Shown here: piece by piece, positions 35,271-43,140 of the stretch
How the letters are laid out: each line of letters opens with the position of its first letter
Numbering within the stretch: the first letter of the stretch is position 1
Assembly (NCBI GenBank): GCA_030345135.1
Contig: CP128386.1
Span: 2,567,677 to 2,631,676, forward strand
Reading direction: 5' to 3'
Origin: Chitinophagaceae bacterium DXS
Lineage (GTDB): Bacteria; Bacteroidota; Bacteroidia; Chitinophagales; Chitinophagaceae
Length of the DNA: 64,000 nucleotides
Made by a program: the position numbers and the translations under genes
Notes under the pieces: generated by a model
The model's database searches: none
Seen by the model: the letters and a program-made list of their open reading frames with translations, nothing else
Told to the model about the DNA's origin: nothing

Positions 35271-35900
35271 TTACATTTTGAAAATATCTACTAAAGGGAA
35301 ATGAATTTTTTTTATTTCTTTTACCGAAAGAGGGTGAGGCTTTGTTCTTGATTTGGTTTTTTCTATTTCCATGGCAGCACAAATGCGTTTAACGGCGATA
35401 GCCATATGCACATCTATTGTGTTAACTGAGATATTGAGAATTTGAGCTACTTCTTTATACTTTAAACCGTCTTCGCGAACGAGTTTAAAAATCATTTTGC
35501 ATTTAGGAGGCAATGTATTTATCGCTTTTTTCATGCGGGCAAAGGCCTCATCCGAGGCCATAATGGTATAGGGATTTGATTGATCTTCAATCTGAACATC
35601 TAAAAATTCGTAAGGGGCGCTAATGAGTTCTTTGGCTTTTTGAGATAAGATGGTAAGACATTTATTTTTCGTTGCAACATATAAATACACTGCAATGTTT
35701 TCAACTTCCGCGATAGTGGTTCTGTTACGCCAAACGCCTATGAATACGTCTTCTACAGCCTCTTCTGCACATTCGTTGTTTCGCAATAACGACTTAGCAA
35801 ACCGAAGCAACTGAACACTAAAATGTTCATACAATTGAGCAAAGGCTTTTTCGTTTCCGGAAGCAATTTCTAATAGTGTTGGTTGCGGTAAATCTGACAT
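35271..35900 (-). CDS. ECF-type RNA polymerase sigma factor of the PUL
   Basis: 209 residues. Region 2: FAQLYEHFSVQLLRFAKSLLRNNECAEEAVEDVFIGVWRN (shown as FAQLYEHFSVQLLRFA and AEEAVEDVFIGVWRN). Region 4: INTLPPKCKMIFKLVREDGL and YKEVAQILNISVNTIDVHMA, the helix-turn-helix. This is the Bacteroidota RNA polymerase sigma-70 / FecI-like type that pairs with FecR and an STN-SusC. It heads the locus and is expected to drive susCD transcription. A 17-bp palindrome lies 45 bases upstream of its start. Confidence 0.94.
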   Translation of the reverse strand: MSDLPQPTLLEIASGNEKAFAQLYEHFSVQLLRFAKSLLRNNECAEEAVEDVFIGVWRNRTTIAEVENIAVYLYVATKNKCLTILSQKAKELISAPYEFLDVQIEDQSNPYTIMASDEAFARMKKAINTLPPKCKMIFKLVREDGLKYKEVAQILNISVNTIDVHMAIAVKRICAAMEIEKTKSRTKPHPLSVKEIKKIHFPLVDIFKM

Positions 35901-36438
35901 ACAGATTCAGGATCTGTTTGAGTTAAATAATCGTTCCTGTCATTTATATTGCGGCAATATAGAGAAACTTGTTGTTTAATGTGAAAAAAATAAATTATTG
36001 GAGGATCTCCTTTTTATTAACTCAAATATATTCGCAGTCTGTTAAAGTTAAAACTAAAAGAGGATCAGGGAGGTTGAAGATCACTTAACATCCTTCGTGA
36101 TTTTCGCTATGATTTTTGATTTTCAATTTGTCTTTCAATTCTGAATAAAGTAGGCATCTTTGATATGTTATGCATTAAGCGGCATGTGTACATCCTCGAA
36201 ACGAATGTCAAAATCAATTGCTTTTTTATGTTCTTCTCTTGATCCAAAAAAAATCAATCGATCAGGGCAAACACGAATGCCGGCACTTGTTTTACCGCCA
36301 GCGTATCTTCAAAATGCAAGGGCAACGATTTACAAACATCTTCTATTGCTTGCTACAAAAGCACCATTTATCTCCCGATTTTTTTTTTTGCTTTTGCCTT
36401 TTGAACTTTTGACTTTTACTTCAAACACCGGGCTTCTT
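35901..36438. other. Gap between PUL regulator and folE
   Basis: About 540 bases without a supported gene. It carries a 17-bp palindrome near the sigma-factor start, a TTTTGCCTTTTGAACTTTT-type dispersed word at about 36390-36425, and shadow frames only. Confidence 0.5.
35945..35961. promoter_or_regulatory. 17-bp palindrome upstream of the ECF sigma gene
   Basis: TATATTGC-G-GCAATATA: two perfect 8-base arms around one base, 45 bp before the sigma-factor ATG. Shape and place fit an operator for a dimeric repressor or activator (for instance a catabolite regulator), but no regulator gene is near. Function is a guess. Confidence 0.4.
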
Positions 36439-37188
36439 TTATATATCCGTCTTCAACTCCAAATACTTCAAAAATTCCTGCTTAACGCTATCTTCTTTGA
36501 ACTTACCACCGTAAAAAGAAGTGACAGTGGAAGAGGTAACGTCGTTTACACCGCGGCTGGCAACACACATGTGTTTCGCATCGATCACAACAGCAACGTC
36601 ATCTGTGTTTAAGGCTGCCTGCAGCTCCTTCCCTATCTGCATGGTCAGGCGTTCCTGTACTTGCGGGCGTTTGGCAAAATATTGAACGAGCCTGTTAAGC
36701 TTGCTCAATCCAATTACTTTACCACTTGAAATATAGGCTACGTGCGCTTTCCCGAATATCGGCACAAAGTGATGTTCACAATTGCTGAAGAAAGAAATAT
36801 CTTTCTCCACCAGCATTTCGTTGTACTTATACTTGTTCTCAAATAAAGTAACAGCAGGTTTATTGGCAGGGTTAAGTCCGCTGAAGATCTCCTTAACGTA
36901 CATCTTTGCAACGCGGCGAGGTGTACCTTTCAAGCTGTCATCAGTCAGGTCAAGACCCATTATTTCCATAATGCTTCTGAAATGCTCTTCGATCTTTTCA
37001 ATCTTCTGATCTTCACTCATTACAAAAGCATCTTCACGTAAAGGCGTATTTACAGACGTACTTACATGATTATCACCAATCTCATCAATGATTACATCGC
37101 TCAACTCCACAAAAGGTTTGTGCTTCATTTCACCATTGTTCATACTTCCGCTAGGCCGGGTATTCAACAAAGTTTCGTTCTGTTTCAT
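36439..37188 (-). CDS. folE: GTP cyclohydrolase I (FolE)
   Basis: 249 residues: about 60 divergent N-terminal residues, then the GTP cyclohydrolase I core. Seen: LKGTPRRVAKMYVKEIFSG, the zinc Cys in FFSNCEHHFVPIFGKAHVAY, GLSKLNRLVQYFAKRPQVQERLT (as GLSKLNRLVQYFAKRPQVQE) and DAKHMCVASRGV with the second zinc ligand. It makes 7,8-dihydroneopterin triphosphate, the common precursor of folate and of the 6-carboxy-tetrahydropterin made by QueD. With the ATG at 37188 it overlaps the upstream queD gene by 38 bases; an ATG at 37143 would remove the overlap. Identity sure. Confidence 0.95.
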   Translation of the reverse strand: MKQNETLLNTRPSGSMNNGEMKHKPFVELSDVIIDEIGDNHVSTSVNTPLREDAFVMSEDQKIEKIEEHFRSIMEIMGLDLTDDSLKGTPRRVAKMYVKEIFSGLNPANKPAVTLFENKYKYNEMLVEKDISFFSNCEHHFVPIFGKAHVAYISSGKVIGLSKLNRLVQYFAKRPQVQERLTMQIGKELQAALNTDDVAVVIDAKHMCVASRGVNDVTSSTVTSFYGGKFKEDSVKQEFLKYLELKTDI

Positions 37189-37564
37189 ATAAGAATATTT
37201 TTAATTCTAAATCCTTGTCAATTTTGCCACGCAACAGGTCATAAATTACTATTGCTATGTTTTCTGCTGTAGGATTCAGATTTTTAAAAGCTTCCGTGTC
37301 AAGGTTCAGGTTCTTATGATCAAACCTGTCTATAACTTCCTCCTGAATAAGATCGCTCAAAAGTTTCAGATCGTACACATAACCAGTCTTTTCATCAGGC
37401 ACACCCGTTAGTTTTACAACTAACTCGTAATTGTGTCCATGATAATTGGCATTGTTGCATTTGCCAAATACAGCCTGGTTTTTTTCGGTCGTCCATTCAG
37501 GATTATTTAACCTGTGCGCCGCATTAAAATGCTCCTTACGATATACTGCAACTTTTTTACTCAT
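37151..37564 (-). CDS. queD: 6-carboxytetrahydropterin synthase / PTPS family (QueD-like), copy 1
   Basis: 137 residues from the ATG at 37564 (the in-frame TTG three codons earlier is not needed). The PTPS fold shows zinc ligands and catalytic groups: EHFNAAHRL, FGKCNNANYHGHNYEL with the catalytic Cys and HGH, GYVYDLKLL, FDHKNLNLD, NPTAENIA and FLYETERNFVEY. QueD converts dihydroneopterin triphosphate to 6-carboxytetrahydropterin for queuosine; eukaryotic-type PTPS makes biopterin precursors. It is coupled to folE, which supplies its substrate. A close paralogue lies 380 bases upstream, so which copy serves queuosine is open. Confidence 0.9.
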   Translation of the reverse strand: MSKKVAVYRKEHFNAAHRLNNPEWTTEKNQAVFGKCNNANYHGHNYELVVKLTGVPDEKTGYVYDLKLLSDLIQEEVIDRFDHKNLNLDTEAFKNLNPTAENIAIVIYDLLRGKIDKDLELKIFLYETERNFVEYPA

Positions 37565-37941
37565 ACGTTTCAACGACTAGCCACTGAGCATGTTATTACG
37601 ATCCCAACATGCACTTACATAGCATCGTCCCTTGCGTCGCACACTTCAACAAATGGAACTTTTGTCAACATTTTTTAAGAAAATTTCTCACCGACTGAAA
37701 GGCACTGCGGCAGAAGTGTGCTGCTCAAGTGGCCTTACAAAAAGAAAGCATACGTATCGGTAAGAACTCGAATTGGCAAATTTTAATTCTAATGAACCAA
37801 ACTCCAAATGCCATCAGAATATCAAAGATAATACGCTTTCGGGAAAAAAAAGAGCTAATTATGAGCTTTATCATATATCAAAAAAAACATATCCCACAAC
37901 TCAAGCGCTGCGGGACATATGTATAATTTTGTTATATACTT
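37565..37941. other. Gap between the two QueD-like genes
   Basis: About 375 bases without a gene. It should hold the promoter of the queD-folE pair, but no clear TAnnTTTG box was found. An imperfect dyad (ACATATCCC ... GGGACATATGT) lies near 37888-37922. I see no recognisable preQ1 riboswitch, though a covariance search would be the proper test. Confidence 0.4.
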
Positions 37942-38349
37942 TTACCCGAAATATTCTACAAAGATCCGTGGAGTCTCGTATAATTTAATACAATGCAACT
38001 GAACATTTTGAGGTAGATGAGGAGTTAGCTGATTCCAAATGCCGATTGCCAGATTTTCTGTACTGCACATTTTGCCTTTCAAAAAATCAACATCAAGATT
38101 GAGATTTTTATGATCTACTTTCTTTATAACCTGTTCGGTGATAATCTTTTTTAATTGTTTTACATCCATTAAAAAACCGGTGTCTTCGTCAACTTCGCCC
38201 TTTATGGTAACATAAAGATCAAAATTGTGACCATGCCAGTTTTCGTTGGCGCAGACTCCGAACACCTGTTCGTTTTTTTCCTGGGTCCAGGCCGGATTGT
38301 ATAATTTATGCGCCGCATTAAAATGCATTAACCTCGTAAGATACACCAT
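37942..38349 (-). CDS. 6-pyruvoyl/6-carboxy-tetrahydropterin synthase family protein, copy 2
   Basis: 135 residues, a complete second PTPS-fold protein on the same strand. It keeps the zinc and catalytic motifs (MHFNAAHKLYNP, FGVCANENWHGHNFDLY, GFLMDVKQL, VDHKNLNLDVDFL, CSTENLAIGIWN, LYETPRIFVEY). It is clearly paralogous to copy 1 but diverged through the middle and C-terminal parts. Both active sites look intact, so the two probably differ in substrate or partner (queuosine versus another pterin). It has its own -7 box (TATCTTTG at 38370-38377). Confidence 0.88.
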   Translation of the reverse strand: MVYLTRLMHFNAAHKLYNPAWTQEKNEQVFGVCANENWHGHNFDLYVTIKGEVDEDTGFLMDVKQLKKIITEQVIKKVDHKNLNLDVDFLKGKMCSTENLAIGIWNQLTPHLPQNVQLHCIKLYETPRIFVEYFG

Positions 38350-38369
38350 CGCTCACATCAAAATTTGCG

Positions 38370-38377
38370 CAAAGATA
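38370..38377 (-). promoter_or_regulatory. Candidate -7 box for the second QueD-like gene
   Basis: On the minus strand TATCTTTG, a TAnnTTTG match, with a predicted start near 38363, 14 bases before the ATG. The -33 element is not clear. Confidence 0.45.
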
Positions 38378-38384
38378 ATACAAG

Positions 38385-38768
38385 GATGGGATTTCTCGTA
38401 GGGACCAGGGTTTCACACAGCGGACGCAACAAGGCACGCGCGACTGTGGGGATGGGGTTTCTCGCGGCGAACGCTACGAGGCAGCGGCGCGGCGATTGGC
38501 ATGAGGTTTCACGCAACGGACGCGACGAATCGGTGGCGTAGCGTTCATACACATTTTAACGCTTCATTTACTTCTACTGTGTGTCGCTGTCATTGTATCT
38601 GCTGATGAGATTTATTTTAAGCTGCACAAGATCCGCCGTGTCGCCGCTCCTTCGCGCCCGCTGCGTGAAACCGTTGTCTTTGTGTGCAATGCTCCGCGTC
38701 ATTGCTTCTTTGCGTCCGCCGCGTGAAACTAGCCATCCCACCGCGTGAAACAAACTGCGAGAAAAAAC
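38385..38768. repeat. GC-rich cluster of a 20-23 bp motif in opposed orientations
   Basis: Copies resembling GTTTCACGCAGCGGACGCGA occur at 38410-38432, 38457-38479 and 38506-38528 in plus orientation. Reverse-complement copies are at 38651-38671 and 38707-38729, with a partial one near 38740-38751. The stretch is visibly more GC-rich than its neighbours and has no credible gene. Three direct and three inverted copies face each other around about 38590. Confidence 0.7.
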
Positions 38769-38802
38769 TTTGAGCTTCATGATCTTCAGCCTATTACCTT
38801 TG
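38769..38802 (+). promoter_or_regulatory. Promoter of mqnB
   Basis: TTTG (38769-38772), a 22-base spacer and TACCTTTG (38795-38802) fit TTG-N17-23-TAnnTTTG well. Predicted +1 is about 38809, one base before the mqnB ATG, so the transcript would be practically leaderless. Confidence 0.6.
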
Positions 38803-38809
38803 TTCTTCT

Positions 38810-39478
38810 ATGCGTGTTGTTATTACTGCCGCTACAGCCGGCGAATGGATGCCCTCGTTTCAGCAGATCAGTTCATTATATACTGGCGAAAGCAATCGCT
38901 TTAAAGTCTCCTTTCAGCAAAGCGGTGTGGGAATGCTTGCCTCTTCAGTTGCTCTGACCAGACTGGCCCTTGAAGAAAAACCGGATCTGATCATCCAGGC
39001 CGGAATTGCAGGCTGTTTCGATAATAATGCGGTGCTGGGAAAAGTCATTGCGGTAAAAGATGATATGGCTGCGGATATTGGTGTTACAGAAGATGGAAAA
39101 TGGAAAGACATATTCGATCTTAAATTGGAAAGGCCCAGTAATCCTCCGCATCAAAAAAAGAAACTACCTAATGACTTTCTGGATAGATATAACCTGCTGA
39201 AATTGCCGGAAGTATCGGCTATAACCATCAACGAAATAACAACATCGCCGCAACGTGCTCAACAGCTCATTAAGAAGTACAACCCTTTTATTGAAAGCAT
39301 GGAAGGCGCTGCGCTTCATTATGTGGGCAGAACATTCAATATTCCTTTCATCCAGATAAGAGCGACGAGCAATTATATCGGTGAAAGAAACAAAGCCAAC
39401 TGGAAGATTAAAGAATCCATCGGCAACCTTAACCAGACGCTCTTAAAATACATTGACAAACTTTATAGAATAGCGTAA
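38810..39478 (+). CDS. mqnB: Futalosine hydrolase (MqnB)
   Basis: 222 residues of the nucleoside phosphorylase-like (MTA/SAH nucleosidase) fold. Seen: MRVVITAATAGEW start, VGMLASSVALTRLALEEKPD, LIIQAGIAGCF, the purine/ribose pocket ESMEGAALHYVGR and IRATSNYIGERNK with the catalytic-type Ser-Asn. It cleaves futalosine (or aminodeoxyfutalosine) to dehypoxanthine futalosine in the alternative menaquinone route. Adjacent mqnD on the same strand confirms the pathway. Normal length. Confidence 0.93.
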   Translation: MRVVITAATAGEWMPSFQQISSLYTGESNRFKVSFQQSGVGMLASSVALTRLALEEKPDLIIQAGIAGCFDNNAVLGKVIAVKDDMAADIGVTEDGKWKDIFDLKLERPSNPPHQKKKLPNDFLDRYNLLKLPEVSAITINEITTSPQRAQQLIKKYNPFIESMEGAALHYVGRTFNIPFIQIRATSNYIGERNKANWKIKESIGNLNQTLLKYIDKLYRIA

Positions 39479-39594
39479 GGAGTTGTACGTTATACGTTGT
39501 ACGTTATAGATTCACAAAAGGAAGTGTCTCGAAAAATCAATAGCTACCACGTAAAACGTACAACGTAAAACTCAAAACGTACAACGTAAAACGT

Positions 39595-40440
39595 ATGACT
39601 TATTCACTTGGTTTTTCACCATGCCCGAATGACACATTCATATTCGATGCATTGGTCAACAATAAGATTGATACAGAAGGCATTTCATTTAAGGTGTTTT
39701 TGGAAGATGTGCAAACGCTTAACGAATGGGCCAAAGCAGGGAAACTTGACTTTTCGAAAATCAGTTATGGTGTATTGCCACTTGTACTGGAACAATATAT
39801 AGTGCTTAATAGTGGCGGTGCTTTAGGTAAAGGCGTTGGTCCGCTTTTAATAACGCTTCCGGAGAACGATTTTCTTGATAATAATAAAAACATTGAAGAG
39901 CTTTCCGTCGCTATTCCCGGCGAAAACACCACAGCTCATATGCTGTTTTCCCTGGCCTTTCCAAATGCGCGTAATAAGGTATTCAAAGTCTTTAATGAAA
40001 TTGAAAGCAGTGTACTTGATAAGACTGAAGATGCCGGAGTTATCATACATGAAAACAGGTTTACCTATCACCTGAAAGGTCTACATAAAGTCATCGATCT
40101 TGGCAACTATTGGGAAGAAAAAACAGGTGTTCCTATTCCGCTTGGAGGCATTATCGGCAAAAGATCACTTGGCAATGATGTGATAGAACAAGTTGACAGG
40201 CTGATCCGCAAAAGCGTGGAATACGCATTTGAACATCATCACGAAAAACTGGCTGACTACGTAAAACAGCATGCACAGGAAATGAGCGAAGAGGTGATGA
40301 AGCAACACATTAATTTGTATGTAAACAATTATTCTGTTGCGTTGGAAGAAGATGGCAAAAAGGCTGTTAACACACTATTGAATGTGTACAAGCAATTACA
40401 TCCATCGGCTAACATTAAAGACGAGAATATTTTTGCGTGA
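39595..40440 (+). CDS. mqnD: 1,4-dihydroxy-6-naphthoate synthase (MqnD)
   Basis: 281 residues resembling a periplasmic binding-protein fold used as an enzyme. Diagnostic: LGFSPCPNDTFIFDALV at the N-terminus, KLDFSKISYGVLPLVLEQY, SGGALGKGVGPLL, GENTTAHMLF and EDAGVIIHENRFTY, with GGIIGKRSLG later. It converts cyclic dehypoxanthine futalosine to 1,4-dihydroxy-6-naphthoate. It follows mqnB after 115 bases that consist of ACGTT-rich repeat words; mqnA and mqnC are not in the window. Confident. Confidence 0.94.
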   Translation: MTYSLGFSPCPNDTFIFDALVNNKIDTEGISFKVFLEDVQTLNEWAKAGKLDFSKISYGVLPLVLEQYIVLNSGGALGKGVGPLLITLPENDFLDNNKNIEELSVAIPGENTTAHMLFSLAFPNARNKVFKVFNEIESSVLDKTEDAGVIIHENRFTYHLKGLHKVIDLGNYWEEKTGVPIPLGGIIGKRSLGNDVIEQVDRLIRKSVEYAFEHHHEKLADYVKQHAQEMSEEVMKQHINLYVNNYSVALEEDGKKAVNTLLNVYKQLHPSANIKDENIFA

Positions 40441-40641
40441 TGGCTGATGTCTGATCTCTGATTTGAGGATCTCTGATTTAATTAATGCTACTTAATAGCA
40501 GTTATTGTTACACAGAGAATACAGAAGGAGACACAGAGCTTTTTCCAATAAGTAAACAACTTATACGTATGACTATCTTGTTCATCCACGAAAATAGGTT
40601 CTATGACATGAAAAAAGTACAACGTACTTACAACGTATAAC

Positions 40642-41949
40642 TTACAACTTTACAGCTTTAGCATACACCTCGAGCGCTTTCTTTCTTGCTGCTTCATGCT
40701 CCACAATAGGTTGAGGATAAGATAGCTCATCGAGTTCCGGCACCCATTTGCGGATATACTTCATATCCTTATCAAATTTTTTCGCCTGCAATGCAGGATT
40801 AAACACCCGGAAATATGGTGCAGCATCACAGCCACTCCCCGCGGCCCATTGCCAGCCACCGTTGTTATTTGCAAAATCATAATCGAGCAATTTTTTTGCG
40901 AAATAGCTTTCCCCCCAGCGCCAATCTATTAACAGGTGCTTTGTAAGAAAGGAAGCCGTTATCATACGCACGCGGTTGTGCATAAAGCCCGTAGCGTTCA
41001 ATTCACGCATGCCGGCATCTACAATCGGGTAACCGGTTTGACCATTACACCAGGCTTCAAATTCTTTTTCATTATTGCGCCATTTTACATGATCGTACTC
41101 CTTTCGGAAAGAGTGGTATTTTCTAACATGCTCAAACTGTGACAGGATCATTTGATAAAACTCCCGCCATATCAACTCATTCAAAAAAACTTCACTGTGC
41201 TTCTTCGCATAACGAACCAGCTCGCGAATACTTATTGTTCCAAACCGCAGGTGTACACCAAGATGGCTCGTGCCTTTTATACCCGGATAGTCGCGGGTTC
41301 CACTATATTTTTCTATCAATGATTGATTAAATGACTTTGAAGGAAAAGGCAAGTCCGTTTTCTCAAAGCCCATATGTTCAAGAGGGGGAATGCGATGAGG
41401 CGTTTGTTTTAAAAAATTGCCAGCATATTTTTTTACCGGATAAGACTTTAAATAAAAATCATTCAACGCAGCCTTCCACTTTTTACTGTATGGAGTAAAC
41501 ACAGTATAAGGCGTTCCATCATCCTTCAACACTTCATTTTTTGAAAAAATTACCTGGTCTTTATACAACATAAATGCTGCGTTATGTTTCTTACAGATTT
41601 CGGAGATGGCATTGTCCCGGTCAATTGCATACTGTTCAAAGTCTTCATTTGCAAACACAGTATCAATATCGAATTCATCAAATAGTTGCTTGAATATATG
41701 AACAGGTTTATCGTAAAAAACGCTAAGGCTGCTTTTGTGCGCTTCCAGTTCTGCTTGCATTTCATGCAATTCCTGGTGAATAAATTCTACTCTCCTGTCC
41801 TTTTTTTCTTCAAGGTCGTCCAGAATGTTTTTATCAAAAATGAAAATGGCAACAACGGGAAGCTTACGCTTTAGTGCATGATACAAAGCAGCATTGTCGT
41901 GCAACCTCAGGTCGCGTCTAAACCACATAATATTCACTTTTTGCTTCAT
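40642..41949 (-). CDS. phrB: Deoxyribodipyrimidine (CPD) photolyase
   Basis: 435 residues, close to class I photolyases. N-terminal alpha/beta antenna domain (IMWFRRDLRLHDNAALYHAL, VVAIFIFD). C-terminal FAD domain with GTSHLGVHLRFGTISIRE, FLNELIWREFYQMIL, the lesion- and FAD-contacting FMHNRVRMITASFLTKHLL, DWRWGESYFAKKLLDYD and NNGGWQWAAGSGCDAAPYFR. It uses blue light to split cyclobutane pyrimidine dimers. The Trp triad positions appear present. Slightly shorter than the E. coli enzyme (472), within normal range. It stands alone, with a terminator of the next gene just upstream. Confidence 0.94.
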   Translation of the reverse strand: MKQKVNIMWFRRDLRLHDNAALYHALKRKLPVVAIFIFDKNILDDLEEKKDRRVEFIHQELHEMQAELEAHKSSLSVFYDKPVHIFKQLFDEFDIDTVFANEDFEQYAIDRDNAISEICKKHNAAFMLYKDQVIFSKNEVLKDDGTPYTVFTPYSKKWKAALNDFYLKSYPVKKYAGNFLKQTPHRIPPLEHMGFEKTDLPFPSKSFNQSLIEKYSGTRDYPGIKGTSHLGVHLRFGTISIRELVRYAKKHSEVFLNELIWREFYQMILSQFEHVRKYHSFRKEYDHVKWRNNEKEFEAWCNGQTGYPIVDAGMRELNATGFMHNRVRMITASFLTKHLLIDWRWGESYFAKKLLDYDFANNNGGWQWAAGSGCDAAPYFRVFNPALQAKKFDKDMKYIRKWVPELDELSYPQPIVEHEAARKKALEVYAKAVKL

Positions 41950-42000
41950 GCTCCGTACTATTTTGAAACTATAAACTTAACACAAACAAGTATTGGTCCT

Positions 42001-42036
42001 AAAAAAGCAACATCCTGTTTTTGGCAGGATGTTGTT
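42001..42036 (-). terminator. Intrinsic terminator of the class IV aminotransferase gene
   Basis: On the minus strand CAACATCCTG-CCAAAAA-CAGGATGTTG forms a perfect 10-bp stem followed by C and six T, about 20 bases after the stop at 42056. A textbook rho-independent terminator. Confidence 0.85.
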
Positions 42037-42055
42037 CTTAAAATTTCAAAAAATG

Positions 42056-42907
42056 TTATTTGACCAAAGGAGCGACTGCTTTCTTGTAAAGCACACTTGC
42101 CAGCTGGGATTCATAATTGCTTTCACCAACTTTTTTAACCCAACGGATGTTTGATACAGCATTGGTTAAAAAAACTTCGGAGGCATTCATAAGATCATCA
42201 ACCTTGATCTTTGTTTCCTGCACAGGAATGCCTTCTTCGCGTATTACCTGTAACAGGTGTTTACGCATAACTCCTCCAACACAACCTTCAGTAAGCGCCG
42301 GCGTTTTTATAATTCCGTCGTCTACAATAAAGATATTCGCAATTGTGGACTCTGCAATGCGGTTGCTGTTGTTAATGAGGACCGCATCATTCAACTTATT
42401 TTCCCTTGCCCAAAGTGCACCCATCACTTGCGGAAGATAGTTATTGCTTTTTACTACGGAAAAGTTATCGCAGGATTTCCTTGCGTCTTTGTAAACATCT
42501 ACCACAAGACCTTTTTTATTGAGCTTGTTGGATTCAGGATCCAGCTCTGATGTTTCTACTAAAAAGTTGGGAGTGAGATTCTCCGGATCAAAAAGTCCAC
42601 CATCTCCCCTGAAGACCATCAACCTTACCTTGGCCAGTTTTGTGTGTTGATTCTTTTTGGCAATTTCATCAATTTGTTCCAACAGATACTCAGGAGTAAA
42701 ATAATCGGGCTTTTCGAATTTCAGCAATTCCAAAGAAGAAAACAATCGTTCAAAGTGGAGATCGGCAAGCGGAATTTTTCCATTGATCATTTTCATAGTT
42801 TCGAAAAAACCATCTCCATAGCGGAAGGATCTGCTTTCTGGTGAGATCAATAACTTAACGGACCGGTAGACCATTCCGTTATAGTTAACAAATGCATTTA
42901 ATAACAT
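42056..42907 (-). CDS. PLP-dependent class IV aminotransferase / aminodeoxychorismate lyase-like
   Basis: 283 residues with the fold type IV pattern: VNYNGMVY start, SRSFRYGDGFFETMKMINGKI (as RSFRYGDGFFETMK), LHFERLFSSLELL, the PLP lysine in VVKSNNYLPQVMGALWAREN (K about 167), DAVLINNSNRIAESTIANIFI and the Thr/Ala-rich EVFLTNAVSNIRWV. These fit both branched-chain aminotransferases and PabC. The short length and the NAVSNIRWV ending favour 4-amino-4-deoxychorismate lyase (p-aminobenzoate for folate), consistent with folE nearby, but the substrate call is tentative. It stands alone with a strong terminator. Confidence 0.82.
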   Translation of the reverse strand: MLLNAFVNYNGMVYRSVKLLISPESRSFRYGDGFFETMKMINGKIPLADLHFERLFSSLELLKFEKPDYFTPEYLLEQIDEIAKKNQHTKLAKVRLMVFRGDGGLFDPENLTPNFLVETSELDPESNKLNKKGLVVDVYKDARKSCDNFSVVKSNNYLPQVMGALWARENKLNDAVLINNSNRIAESTIANIFIVDDGIIKTPALTEGCVGGVMRKHLLQVIREEGIPVQETKIKVDDLMNASEVFLTNAVSNIRWVKKVGESNYESQLASVLYKKAVAPLVK

Positions 42908-43140
42908 AGATACGTCTTGTGTTTTAGCGGTTACGGATTATTAATTGTGTTGCTGCGCAACAGTGCGAATTTATCAATTATTGCTACTTGATGCACTCCT
43001 TGTTACATGCAATCTTTATCTTATATCAATTATGTATTAGTTATAAACTTTTCTTAATGGATAAGCGCTTTTGACCTTTATATTTATAAGCAGTTTCTTT
43101 GTGAAACTTTTGATCCTTTGATCTTTTGAATAAAGCTATT

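Noticed and set aside
36160-36612. Plus-strand 150-codon frame overlapping folE
   Set aside because: Its 3' part is antisense to the zinc-binding end of FolE and its 5' part lies in repeat DNA.
37565-37941. preQ1 riboswitch before the queD-folE genes
   Set aside because: I could not find the short H-type pseudoknot pattern by eye; only a covariance-model search could settle it.
38358-38780. Two minus-strand frames (64 and 68 codons) in the GC-rich island
   Set aside because: Arg-rich translations of a repeated motif; no codon-use or domain support.
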